A stretch of DNA of 64,000 nucleotides from Ascidia mentula (lineage: Eukaryota > Chordata > Ascidiacea > Phlebobranchia > Ascidiidae), in the NCBI GenBank assembly GCA_947561715.1, contig OX387199.1, positions 21,085,001 through 21,149,000 of the forward strand. Reading direction: 5' to 3'. Below the pieces are notes generated by a model. That model was given only the letters and a program-made list of their open reading frames with translations, had not been told where the DNA came from and searched no databases. The position numbers were made by a program, and so were the translations under genes. Shown in pieces: positions 52,868 to 64,000 of the stretch; within the stretch, counting starts at the first letter, position 1, and each line of letters opens with the position of its first letter.

Positions 52868-55251
52868 AACGAAGCGGATTAATTGCCTTTTTCGCCGCGT
52901 TTTTCTTTTGCTGCTGATGCGTAGACTCGTGGAGTTATTTGAACTTTGCAACTGAATAAAGCTGTGCAACGCTTTAGTTGCACAGTTAAATATTTATATG
53001 CCCGCTGCCGTACGCACAGGTTTGGCTGAAAAAAATTTTCCTTGTGCTCGCAGTTTAGCGCAACAGGCGGATGCTCTGCTTTTGGCTAGCAGAAAAGACG
53101 AGGAATATGCAGTATTAAAGGTGCGACGCTCGGGGTTTAGTCCCACTTCACTACCACAAGTAAGAAACTCTCGATAATTCTGCTTTTACCACCGTCGTTT
53201 CGGTAAAAACGCACGTCAGTGTTGTCCTCCATGTGCGTTTCGGGGAAACGAGCAAGCCGACCGTCTTTAGCTGCTGCGACGGCGAGCAGAACGAGCAGCC
53301 TCTTTTTTTTAATGGACCGCATGTCTGGGCGTAATTTTCTTGTCGACACGGGGGCGAAAATCACTGTTTCCCACCGACTCGCTTTGAGCGCCACACAAAC
53401 AGGCCCGGCAAAAACCTTGTTGCTGCGAACGGCAGCAGTATTCGAACGTACGGCTCACGTTTGATCTCGCTAAATTTGCCCGCTGGGAAGTTTAAATGGA
53501 ATTTTGTTTTGGCGGATGTCTCCAGGCCGTTGCTCGGCGCCGACTTTTTAAGAGCACATTCTTTGTTAGTTGATCTTCAACGACAGCGTTTGGCCAGCGC
53601 ACAAACGTTTGCTAGTGTTCCTATTCGAAAAGCCGGGACCTCAGTTCAACGCATAATTGCTCTTACCGCAGACAAGAGTGATTACGCGCGTGTGCTGGCC
53701 GCATTTCACGCAGTTACAGCGCCTCTCTTCTGAATTGCTCCCCAGGCACGGAGTGTAGCATTTCATGACAACAAGTGGACCTCCAGTTCACGCGCGTGCT
53801 CGGCGCCTTCGCATGCCATTTGGGTTAAAGTTCAAGCATACCGCACGGCTGTGACAAATCTCAAGTTGCAAGACATACGGTATGGTATTTCCGAAGACAC
53901 CAGCCTCTGTCTCACGCCCCATCGTACCCATTCTTGGCAGCGGAAAATTTTTGAAATTGTGCATAGTTTGTCGCATCCATCTATTCGAGCCACCCGCCAG
54001 CTAGTTGCTTCCAAATTCGTGTGGCATGGGATGAAACAACAGGTTGGACTATGGACACGCAACTGCATACCATGTCAAAAATCGAAAATCCAACAACATG
54101 TACGTTCACCGCTCGAAAACTACCCGCCTCCACTTGCTCATTTTGTTCATGTCAATGTGGAAATAGTTGGTCCACATCCGTCTTCACAGGGCAATACATA
54201 TTTGTTGACAATGGTCGACCGCTTTACAAGATGGCCGGAAGCGGTTCCTCTTCCTGATGCTACCACGCCAACGTGTGTCAGAGCATTTGTTTACCACTGG
54301 GTGTCGCGTTTTGGTGTACCTTTGGACATTTCCTCCGACCGTGGTCCACCATTCACGTCTGATTTATGGACATCTTTTAATAGGTTTCTTGGTATCAAGC
54401 TTCATCGCACGACGGCTTATCATGCCCAGTCAAATGGTTTGGTCGAACGTTTCCATCGCCACTTGAAGAGTGCCCTTATGGCCAGTCTCACCGACAACAG
54501 TTGGACGGACGCGCTTCCCTGGGTTCTGCTTGGAATCCGCACCACTCCAGTAGAAGATCTCGGGACATCGTCTGCTGAGCTCGTTTGCGGTTCACCGTTG
54601 ACTGTGCCTGGCGATTTTATTGGTTCAACACCCGACCGTCCCCGCGTCAACTTTAGCCGGCTTTGAGGTTGGCTGTTGGAAGGTTCCTGCCGACACCAAT
54701 GTCGCGTCACTCACATCCGCATGAAAATGTTCCAAAGTCATTAGACACAAGCGCTTACGTTTTCTTGCGCACAGACAAACATCGCCCGCCTTTGACTCCT
54801 CCGTATGAAGGGCCATACCGGGTCATAGCAAGAACAAACAAAACGTTTACACTGGATTTTGGTGGACGCCAACAGACAGTTTCTGTTGACCGTTTAAAGC
54901 TGCCCATGTCGACCTGGTTCAAACGGCTCAACCACCGCGTCGAGGAAGGCCTTGCAAACAGAGTCGAGTTCCATCCAGCTGGCAAACACCATTATCACCA
55001 GACTCAATTCAACGCACGCGCTCTGGTCGCATTACTCGCCCTCCGGCCCGTTTTTGTGTGTAAATGTTGTTGTCCGCTTCTGGCGGGAGGTTATGTTGCG
55101 CTCACTTTACCGCATTTTAACGAAGCGGATTAATTTCCTTTTTCGCCGCGTTTCTCTTTTGCTGCTGATGCGTAGACTCGTGAAGTCATTCTGAACTTTG
55201 CAACTGAATAATTCTGTGCAACGCTTTAGTTGCACAGTTAAATATTTATAT
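52868..55251 (+). mobile_element. Ty3/gypsy-type LTR retroelement with short terminal repeats, broken fossil
   Basis: Direct terminal repeats of about 132 bp lie at 52868-52999 and 55119-55251 (shared string ctgctgatgcgtagactcgt). They differ at roughly 5% of positions by eye, so the insertion is moderately old. Parts seen are a protease-like segment at about 53.3-53.5 kb (NFLVDTGAKITV), an integrase at about 53.85-54.65 kb with an HHCC-type zinc-binding part (HSLSHPSIRATRQLV, CIPCQKSK) and a DDE core (ISSDRGPPFTSDLW, HAQSNGLVERFHRHLKS), and an integrase C-terminal part at about 54.76-54.95 kb (YEGPYRVIARTNKTFTLDF). Reverse transcriptase and RNase H are not among the visible parts. The copy is broken, with few to several breaks, and less decayed than the one at 6-8 kb. 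Confidence 0.9.
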
Positions 55252-56818
55252 TGTTATTTTTTTACCAAAGTAATCACCTTTTTGGTGCATCTGTAGTTGT
55301 CCTGGAAATGGGAATTAATTTGGCTGCGTGGGAGTTTAGCCAACAGAAAAAAATTTACAGAGACCTGTATCCATGCCACAATACGTATGACCACTTAAAC
55401 CAAAGTACCTCAAAATAGGTCAAAGTATAAATTGCTCCGTCCAAATGAAAATAACTGACTGCTTACTTTTTGATGCCCTGTTGTTTGAAGCTGCTACAAA
55501 CTGGTTAGAACGACAAACACTGCACAGATTTCCTGGTCTGTTAAACCCATCAGTAAATTGGTCACATTAGTCATGTTTGTCGGTGCTTCGAAAAGTTGCG
55601 GAATAATGAAATACACAATATATAATCGTGACCTTCTCGGTGCCAAATGTACTACTAAAGCTTACTTATCGTAGAGGGGTGCCCAAAATTTTCAAGAGAT
55701 TGTAAGCCGTGTGAGCCATTTTATTTGCGCAAGCTAGAATAATTCTTATACTCGTAAAAAACATGTTTGTGTGTATGCAGCATTGTTTCATGTAACCAAA
55801 TGCTACAAGAAAAAAAAATTTTGGGCGCATCGTATCAAAATTTTGTTGACTGCGTCTCCGGTTCTCGAAAGTTTGGAATCTTAATTGACGGCATTTGGAT
55901 ATCATGATGTTATATAGTGATGTGTCTAACCAGCGCATATAACTTGCTTAAATAAAACTGGTAGTCCTAAAAATAAAGGCCAACCGTTTTGTCGTATTTA
56001 TGTCGCAGACCGCACAAAATTATAATGCGGGCCATAGTTTGACTTAGGATCGGTAGAAGCAAACATTTACCAACATGTCGAAACCGCTTTGTTTACTCCA
56101 ATGAACTTTCCTTACTCACAGGAACCAACTACCGACATACGACGTGTACGTGATATTTTGGTTTGTCAGCGAACTAATCTATAGTTTGAGCATAGCCAAA
56201 TTGTTTGCAACCACAATTTTCATTAACGTACTCGACCACTTCGCGATGGAAGATATATAGTGCAAATTTGGTCAATTATAATGAAATCTCCCTTTTGCGC
56301 AAAAACACATGTTTAGTGATCGATTGTTAACTCGACACAGATTCAAGCATTTTGTTTTTTCCACACACTACCAAGCACCATTTTATGTGAAATGAGGCTA
56401 GAAGCCATGTCAATGGCTGTTTTTCTTCCAGCGCCCGTCGTTATTGCCAAACGACGTGATTTTGATCAGTCAACTCTCATGTATTCACTTTGGTAACTGG
56501 GCAGCAGGATAAACGACCTTCACCGACCATCATTGCACCTCCCTTCGAGCCTTGGGAAAAGATAACTTACACTGATTCTTGGTGTCTAAATGATTGTATC
56601 CATTTTATTAATCATAATATCAATCAAGATCACTGAAAAACACGAAACACTATTGAAATTACGAAATATATAAATTCAGCACCAACATACAAAAATCATA
56701 ACACCCGTTTTCAGGTAATTGCTAATATCCTGAACTATGAATGTATTATTTATAATTTGTTGTTTACAAAAAGATTTCTGCCATGTTTTCATATCAGAGA
56801 TTTTCATAACAACAAGGC
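55252..56818. other. Intergenic, one repeat fragment
   Basis: 55.59-55.68 kb matches 49.84-49.91 kb. Otherwise no exon, RNA gene or known repeat is recognised. The right end is the 3' flank of the adaptor-like gene whose stop codon is at 56819-56821. Confidence 0.35.
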
Positions 56819-59800
56819 TTATAACCAAACAGTTTCATATGGGTCTGTGCTAGCGGACAACCCAACTTGCAACGACTGCAATTTATCATTGCAAATTTTC
56901 TCCAAGTGAGGTTTTTCAACAGCTGATTTATCGACACATCTTTGGTACAATTCTATTGCTTTGTTGAAATTCCTTTCTGCTTTCTTACGGAGGGATTCGT
57001 CGGTGAGATTGCATGGCATATTGTAAATATCATTATAGACAACCTCGGGATCCTCGACTGCGGGTTCACAAAATTTACCTCGTATCATTTTGGTATGAAC
57101 ATCCCCGAGCAATTCATGACATTGTGCCAGAATTGAGAGATTCTCAACCCAAAATGGGGGGTCTGTTGTAATTGTCGCCAACGTCGCTTCTGCTTTGATG
57201 AGGTCACCCAACATAAACTCAACGCGACCAACAAAATACAAACACTCGGTTTCCGCAAGTGTTTTCACGTCTTTGTTCAGCGAGGCGACCATTTCCAATC
57301 TACTGGTGGATCTTGTCATAAATGGCAGGATTATGGAGCTAGGTATTTTACTCATATTTACGTTCCCGAACATGCATTCTGCCAAAACTGCTAATTCTTT
57401 TAAACACTCCCGCATTCCAATAACGACAGTTTCTCGGTTATTCAACTTCTCAAAGCATTTTACTGTCACCATGAAAAAAATGGCCGCATCTGCATATTTT
57501 TCGTTTGCTCGCTCCTGCACTGAAAACTCAAACAAGTTCTGACAGGTTTGTTCTGTCACCTGAAACTCCTCCTTCGGTTCTTCGTACTTGTCGTGTTCTT
57601 CTTTAGACTTGCATATTTTTCTCGCCATGTAAGAGGTGTATTTTTCCGTGTCTTTGTGGTTTATCTTTTTTAGGCTGTTTTTTGCTAGACCTCGGACTTT
57701 CAGTAGTTGCGAGAGTGAAGTGTACAAGCTGAAATCTGTAACATAAATTGCATTTATATATATATATTGAATGTAATAAATGAAAGTCGTTTTGTCTAAC
57801 AATCATATTAGTATCGTACCTCTTTCTTTAAAAAAGTAGTCCAGTCGTTTTTTGTAATTGCTACTTTGGTAGGTCACGCTTAGCATAGCTGTAAAGTAAC
57901 AAAAATTTAATTTGTAGGTCGCACCCGTTCTGATTGTAAAAATAAACAGAGACGTTTATTACATAAACCATTAAATGTGCCACGTGATACAGCTGGTAAC
58001 GAATACACTTGGTGTACCTTTGTATGCAGGTTTGTCAGTCATTTTCTTCTGGGCTACGTGATCATAAACCGCTTCTCCAACTCTGGGTGGCTTTGGTGCT
58101 TTTTCCTCTTCAAAAAAACAACAAGCGATTATTTTTCAAGCACTTGCCAAACATGTTTGCATTTTTCTCACCGCTAACTGGCATTGGCGAAGCGTTTGTT
58201 TTGTTGCCCAGCATCCTGAAAAAGAAAAAAAATATGCTAGGTTTTTTTCAAATTTTCAAAAATCTACATAGGCGTTTAAATTCAACATTGAATGAGCAGT
58301 GGTGAGTAAAGGTGTAAGTACGCAAAATAATTGTATATGAAAAAGCCAAAGTGTAAATGCCTATTACAACAAGAAAAAACAATTTCTCCCGTTTTGATAA
58401 TTTGTTTGAATACAGTCATACACCTTGAGAGTCATACACCTGCCTCGGTTTGGGTGGAATTGGCGGAGGTAGGTCTCTTGAATTTCCTGAAACTCCTGTG
58501 AACAGTGGTCTTCTTGTTCTCTTGTCAGTATCACCCACTAAAAGTAAAAACAAGCAATTGATGGGCGTAAGTGTATCTAGTTTGTTTTGCGGAATACACT
58601 AAACAAATAAACTGAACAAAGTTTGCATTGGAGTAAATTATTATTAACAATGCAGTAACCTAGCTAGTTGTTTTTGCACATCTTACTTTCAAATACTTTT
58701 CTTTTCTGTGCAACGCTTCCCTCAAAGATGTCATAGTGTTCAAATCTTTGTACGTTGGACTTATTTCCCGGAGTGACTTTCATTTCAATGTAACCGGGAG
58801 GAGTGCGTTTGCCCATTTCTGCAAGAAAAATAATCAGAAACTAGTCTTACAATTCTAAAAGAAAAGTTATCGTTATCATGCAGCTATCACAAGAAATAGA
58901 AAAAGCTGCACTATTGACTGCACACGATCAGGCAACCATGAAACGTACTTCTAGTAGTTTTCTCATCTGGAAGCATATCCGTCTCATTTTCTTCTTTTTT
59001 AAAACGAGGGAGGCCTTTGTCCGTGGAAGTTGTCGGTAAATTTGGTTGTAGAAGAGCATCTATGAAACAGAATTTCCTGGTGTTAATCGTACTTCCTGTG
59101 TAGTACACAGGGTTCGGCAGACAAAGTAAAAATGGTTGCGATTGAAAAAATCGTTTCCAAAACCGTTTCGCCGAAACGAATTTTGTTTTGAAACTACAAA
59201 ATTGTTTCCGAGTAATTTTTAATTTTTTTTCTCTTAACAATTTTTGTAACAAATTTGTTACGGCATGTTCGTAACGATTTTCTGAACACTAGATAGTGAC
59301 AAAGAGCATTTTTTTCAAAATCGTTATGCTCATTTGTGTTAATCGTATTTCCTGTGTAGTACACAGGTTGTTAAACAAAGGTGTGATGACGTTGAAACTC
59401 AAGAAAAATTTTGTCATACCTGGGAAAGTTGCTGATACTGCCGTTTCAATTAGTACTTGACGAATGTTTCATCGCAATTAACACGCTGGCTGTTTTCTGT
59501 TTTGTTTGGTTTTTGTCAGGTTTTGAGTAAAAGAAAGAGCTTTGAATTCAATGTTAGTGAAAATTTACGCTCAGACTAAAATTATCACAGGTTTTTGTTT
59601 TTCATATACGCTCCATTGAAAATCTGCGCTCATCTTTTTATTGCAATTAACAGCAGTTTGACATATTTTTTTAAATCAGTTCTACTTGCAAACAGATTGT
59701 ATTGCTCTATTAGATTAATCTGAAATGTGTAATATAATTCCACAGGGTATTTTACCACTTTTATCCTCCCAAGATTCTTCTTGCTCATGGGCTTCGTCAC

Positions 59801-62800
59801 AAGCACTTTCGTCAAAATCAGAAAAACCTTAAAAACATGATAATCAATGTGAAGAATAACAAAGTGTCGAAATTAACCACAATATGCTTCCAGAACTGTA
59901 TAAAAAATTCGTGTTAGGATCACTAACCAGGAATTTACGCAAAATTCTGAGAACAAGAAGACTGTCCCATACTGCAGAAAACATTTAAAAAAAGAAAACA
60001 GGTAGCATGTAATTTGACCCAGTATCTTTGTGCTCACAATTTAAAATAATTATGGTGTAACGTGGATTGAATATATGTCTTAATGTTGCAAATAAATGTA
60101 GGTGTACTACAAAAGTTTTATAAGGAAACTGGTGCTATATTTACTATTCCAAGTGTCCTCATCGCTACCAAAGCCGTCGGTGGTGGAAGAGACCGATATT
60201 TTCTGGGTGTCCCGCGATGGTAAGAAATGTGTCGTTTCTATTGCAAAAGTAATTGTCGTGGATATAACAGTCGGTAATTTACGAAACTAATAGACTTCTA
60301 AGTTATTGTTCAGTACTACTTGTAAATATTAAAATAGTAATTTTCAAAAAAAAGAATCATTTGACTATGTTAATACCCCCGACAGGTGTACTGCCGTCAG
60401 TTGTCACTTTTTCATCGTTTTTTGTCGCTTCGCCTGAGATATTAACAGATGGTTAGAAAGCGGTCAGGAAATAATATGATGTGAGAATTATTCTCACGTG
60501 ATGCTGTTAGTCACGGATTGTCGGCATGAATTGTCATGTGATTTACATATTACAAAATTGCATGGGATCAGGCAGAGGATGATGTCAACCGCAAATATTC
60601 ATTGGATGACAATGGTTTATCATAGGATAAAGATAGTCACAAACTTACAGTATGAAGTGCAATTCTCTCAAAAGTTTTGCTATGCAATTTGCGAACTAAC
60701 TTTATGATTTACCTTTAAGTTTTGTTGCGCCCTTTCGCACAGTTTCGGTAATTGTCTGTTTTATTTTCTGTGATCAAAAATGCAAGAGCTGAAATGGTGT
60801 TTGTTTGTTCGCAATTACTAGTTTTCAACTTGCCTGTAAGTTTTTCCGGACTGCAGGTATTGGACGAACAAAATTCCGTGACCTAACAAAAAAAATTTGC
60901 GAATTTGTCGCAGGAATTTTTTTTTCTTTTTGCAAAGTAATTTATTGGACGCATACATATACCAACCGTTATTCTGTCGTGTGTGTTTTATGTAATTGGT
61001 TATACCCCTATAGAGTCGTTCATTTTTTTTTAAGTATCTATGCAACTTTGTTTGAATCATTTTGAAGGAAAAGGCTTACAGCATATTAAAGGTTTATAAC
61101 TGGTGGTAAAACACACATCTATTTTTTTTCGTTGTTCAGCGATACATGGTTTTTAATTTATAAATGTACAGATACTGTATAATTGTTTGAACAATAACCT
61201 TTTTGGTTAGTTCTACTGATACTTTATTGTTACTTACGTGTTAATTGGGAACAAGCTATCCACCGGAGTGCTCTTACCTAAAAAAATGCTTTTCTTGCTC
61301 GTCGTTTGTACAAGGAATTTTTCGAAAAGCTTCCCAACAAATTTATACTTTAAATAAAAAAATCTTAAACAACAACTGAAAAAATGAAGATTGTGATGTG
61401 CTCTGCAGGACAGGATTTTGACCATACTGAGTTACAATTGGATTTGGTGAACCAAAAAATATTACCGCATCATTTCTTTAAACGAGGCCATTTTTTTCCT
61501 CGCTTTTGATTTGTAGTATTTCCAGGAAACTACTTTTTCACAACTAGTGCTAAAACCGTATCTTTGCAAATAAAAAGTCGCCAGTTCATGTCCCAAGAAT
61601 ACAAACGTGCAACAATGGTACAATGGACTTTTATAATAGACTTTAATAACACAATAGAAAATATTTTATGCTATACAAAGTATTTGGAACCACAAAACCA
61701 TGTAAATCATAGTTATTTTGCTCATGCTGCTGCATGTAGTTGATGCAACGTTACATATTTGTCTGAATGTTACCTTCAGCAAACACTTCAACTCAGACTT
61801 GGGTAAACACTTATGTGTCTGTTAGCCCCGTCCAAAGGTTCGTTTGATCAAAGTAAATGTCACGCAACTTTACCGAGAGTGACTTGCAGCTTTGTTGCGC
61901 AAAACAATGTTTGCTGCTCGTTTTGTCTCATTTCAGTTCATATTCCAGATTTAAAATAAAGATCTTTTATTTCACTTACCTGTTGGCGTTTTTGTTACGT
62001 CTGTAGCATCTCGTATAACATCGGAGCTGTTCTCTACGCAATTACAGACAAGATAAAAACATCTTTAAACTGTAGAGTGCGAGTAAAATATATTTATATA
62101 CGAATAGGGAAACAAATAAATTTTAAGTCTGAGTAAACACTTATTTGCATACTAGCCCAGTCCAAAGGTTCGTTTAATCAAAGTAAATGTCATGCAATTT
62201 TACCGAGAGTGACTTGCAGCTTTGCTGCGCAAAACAATGTTTGCTGCTCATTTTGTCTTGTCACAGAAAAATAACATTTGCAATGCATTAACACAAAATA
62301 ACATTTGCAATGCATTAACACAAAATAACGTTTGCAACGCATTGCAAATGCATGAATTATATCAATCTGATCTTTCAAAACTATATTTACCGCCAGTAAA
62401 CGGGGAAACTCAATTTAAGCCACATGGTCATTTTAATTGATATTTCAGTAATTTCAGATTTAGATTAAACCTTTCTTGTCGCTTACCTTCTGGCGTTTTC
62501 GTTACGTCTTTGGCATCTCGTATATTTGAGCTGTTCTCAATATAATATATTTATATACGAATAGGGAAACAAACAAACTTTAAGTCCCAGTTTTTTCATA
62601 CCTTGAAAAGGTTTTCCGAAATCCACCTCAACCAAGCGTTAAAAGTTTGCGAACATAAACCCACAGGGTATACTTAGAGAATGAATGTTGTTTATATGAC
62701 TGTCAAAGACAACGAAACGGGTTTCTGCAAAAGGAAACTCAACATCGTACCTTCCGTTACTTCGTCATCGACAGTGACGTAGACGTTTCTAGAAAACAAA

Positions 62801-64000
62801 ATGAAAGAATTAATGTTTGGAGAAAATATGAGGAATAATAATTCATAAATGTTCGTTTATTTTTCTCCTCTTTCTGCTTAGATGAGTTTCGCAATGAGAG
62901 GGAAAGTTATCTACACTTACGTTTGATTTGTTGTCGGGTCGGCGTCGGACTCGATTGAATCAGAAATAGCGAAGAAAATATGAATATGGTAAAAATTGGT
63001 TTTAGTTTAAGTGAAGCAAATAAATTTGTCATATTATTTGTTCAACCAAGGTCACTTTTTCTCGAGCTTTCAACGTTTTAAAGCTTATGCGCGCATGGTT
63101 TGTTTTAAGAAAAAAATATGATTACAGCAATTAAAACTAAAGCCCAATCTTGTACGTGGAAATTTCTGAATTTTTAACTTCTTGTCTGTGCTGGTTTGCC
63201 TTAAGAATAAAAACGTGCGACTATCAAATCAATGTCAGTACAAAATTTGTGGGAGCGCCAAGCCAAGTTAAAAATTCTCTAGCTCGTACCAAGCCTTTAC
63301 GTCAGTCAGTATCAACTTCGGCCAACACTTCAACTGGGGCTTAAATAAACACTTATGTGCTTGTTAGCTCACGCCACAAGTTCGTTTTCATCTAAATAAA
63401 GTCTAAAATTTACTGACAGCAAGGATTTTCGGAATCCACCAGCTTTGAATCCTCTGGCTTGTCGTGTGTATAATCCTTCCCTGAAGGTTCTTGAAAATAA
63501 TTTAGGCAAAAACATTCGTTAAAAGCGTACATGCAGGAAAACAAAGGATTGCAAGATTACCAGACTGAACAACCTCTATCAGTCAAAAGACAGTTTGTTC
63601 TTGAAGATGTTAGTCTTGATGTGTGCTATTGATGCTAATCACTACGATTATTCTTGTTGTTGTTTTTAGAATACTGAGGATGCCGCATAGGCGAAATATA
63701 TATATTCAAAAATAACATCTTGATGGGCTGATTAAGTAGAAGTCTAGGCCAGTCCTAGTTATCACTTTTTGTTCTTGAAATATTCGTTCACCAGCAGTTG
63801 GAAAATGGCCAACATTATTTTTCGGACTTTCCAACATCATTTTAGTAATAAGAAAAAAACGCATACCCATTGAAACCACTGGTTGTTCATCTAATGGAGG
63901 CCAACTTGCATCAGGTTTAATTGGCAAATCCGGTGTTGAGAGGCCTTCATGAACTTTGCAGACCGCCTTGCTTATGTTAATCAGGCTCTGCTGTTTTAAC
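56819..64000 (-). CDS. Adaptor-like protein: Pro/Tyr-rich linker plus C-terminal helical (TPR-like) domain; 5' end outside the window
   Basis: The well-supported chain, all phase 1, is 60433-60377, then exons 59827-59756, 59059-58949, 58818-58687, 58537-58424, 58107-58018, 57888-57820 and 57735-56819. Further candidate exons upstream are 62960-62925, 62790-62748, 62541-62487, 62036-61980, about 63475-63420 and >64000-63867 (ends DEQPVVSMG). The linker has an SH3-ligand-like stretch DLPPPIPPKPRQ and tyrosines in SH2-type settings: GYIEMK (YxxM), AVYDHV and NVYVTVDDE. The last exon encodes about 304 residues, rich in paired helices with TPR-like A..Y/F..A spacing (KYADAAIFFMVTVKCFEKL; AERNFNKAIELYQRCVD). 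I do not recognise the family. From these features I infer a cytoplasmic docking protein downstream of tyrosine kinases. Exon choice upstream of 60.4 kb is uncertain. Confidence 0.7.
61790..62580. repeat. Tandem duplication containing a small exon of the adaptor-like gene
   Basis: 61.79-62.12 and 62.13-62.58 kb are direct copies (agtccaaaggttcgttt and accgagagtgacttgcagct, then the exon). The duplicated exons read NSSDVIRDATDVTKTP (62036-61980) and NSSNIRDAKDVTKTP (62541-62487). The second copy holds an extra tandem repeat. A shorter third fragment is at 63.31-63.37 kb. Confidence 0.8.
62266..62345. repeat. Three-unit tandem repeat, about 27 bp
   Basis: Units of aaaataacatttgcaatgca plus ttaacac, the last with 'cgtttgcaacgcattgc', are inserted in the second copy of the exon-bearing duplication. 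Intronic. Confidence 0.8.

Noticed and set aside
60102-60290. Coding region around 60.1-60.3 kb on either strand
   Set aside because: The minus strand has a plausible exon-like stretch (SVSSTTDGFGSDEDTW), but its acceptor phase does not fit its neighbours, so I did not include it in the adaptor-like gene.

Overview
The window is animal nuclear DNA: AT-rich, with compact multi-exon genes, introns often of 50-400 bases, many small inverted-repeat elements, tandem repeats and broken retroelements. The protein families (LCCL, EGF and fibrinogen modules, LDLa-repeat receptors, atlastin-like GTPases), the short introns and the AT content suggest a tunicate, most likely a solitary ascidian such as Ciona. 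That assignment is inference; I cannot name the species. Every host gene recognised lies on the minus strand.

Layout. (1) 365-3925: a complete 11-exon gene for a secreted LCCL-LCCL-EGF-fibrinogen protein (455 aa) with a 19-bp minisatellite in intron 4. Its first exon and 5' flank are duplicated at 11.6-13.5 kb, where only a dead signal-peptide exon remains. (2) 5.9-8.1 kb: a broken Ty3/gypsy retroelement, then repeats. (3) 14.7-20.7 kb: an LDLa-repeat G-protein-coupled receptor locus. Exon phases fit well through the ectodomain, but one LDLa exon has a stop and no TM1-TM2 exon is visible, so it looks disabled. Upstream are a 1.3-kb tandem array (21.0-24.4 kb) and relic LDLa exons (24.5-25.1 kb). 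(4) 26.1-26.5 kb: a relic of the helical exon of the gene at 57 kb.

(5) 26.8-49.4 kb: the main point of interest, two tandem paralogous atlastin/GBP-type GTPase genes. I could chain 20 exons (1024 aa) and 15 exons (810 aa) in consistent phase without stops. Each has a GTPase domain followed by 6 or 4 copies of the atlastin-type helical middle-domain unit. Each unit is encoded by a short (about 72 nt) plus long (about 168-195 nt) phase-0 exon pair. Each protein ends in a glycine-zipper segment where atlastin has its membrane hairpin. The second gene also carries a duplicated pair of terminal exons that could give alternative C-termini.

(6) 35.8-41.7 and 49.4-56.8 kb: repeat-filled spacers that share a duplicated block, plus a second broken Ty3/gypsy element with short terminal repeats (52.9-55.3 kb) and a 44-bp tRNA-3'-half retroposon. 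(7) 56.8 kb to the window end: the 3' part of a gene for a proline/tyrosine-rich, adaptor-like protein with a C-terminal helical, TPR-like domain. It continues past the right edge.

No pathway linking these genes can be read from the sequence. The GTPases are predicted membrane-acting dynamin-superfamily proteins. The LCCL/fibrinogen protein is extracellular and the adaptor is predicted to be cytoplasmic.
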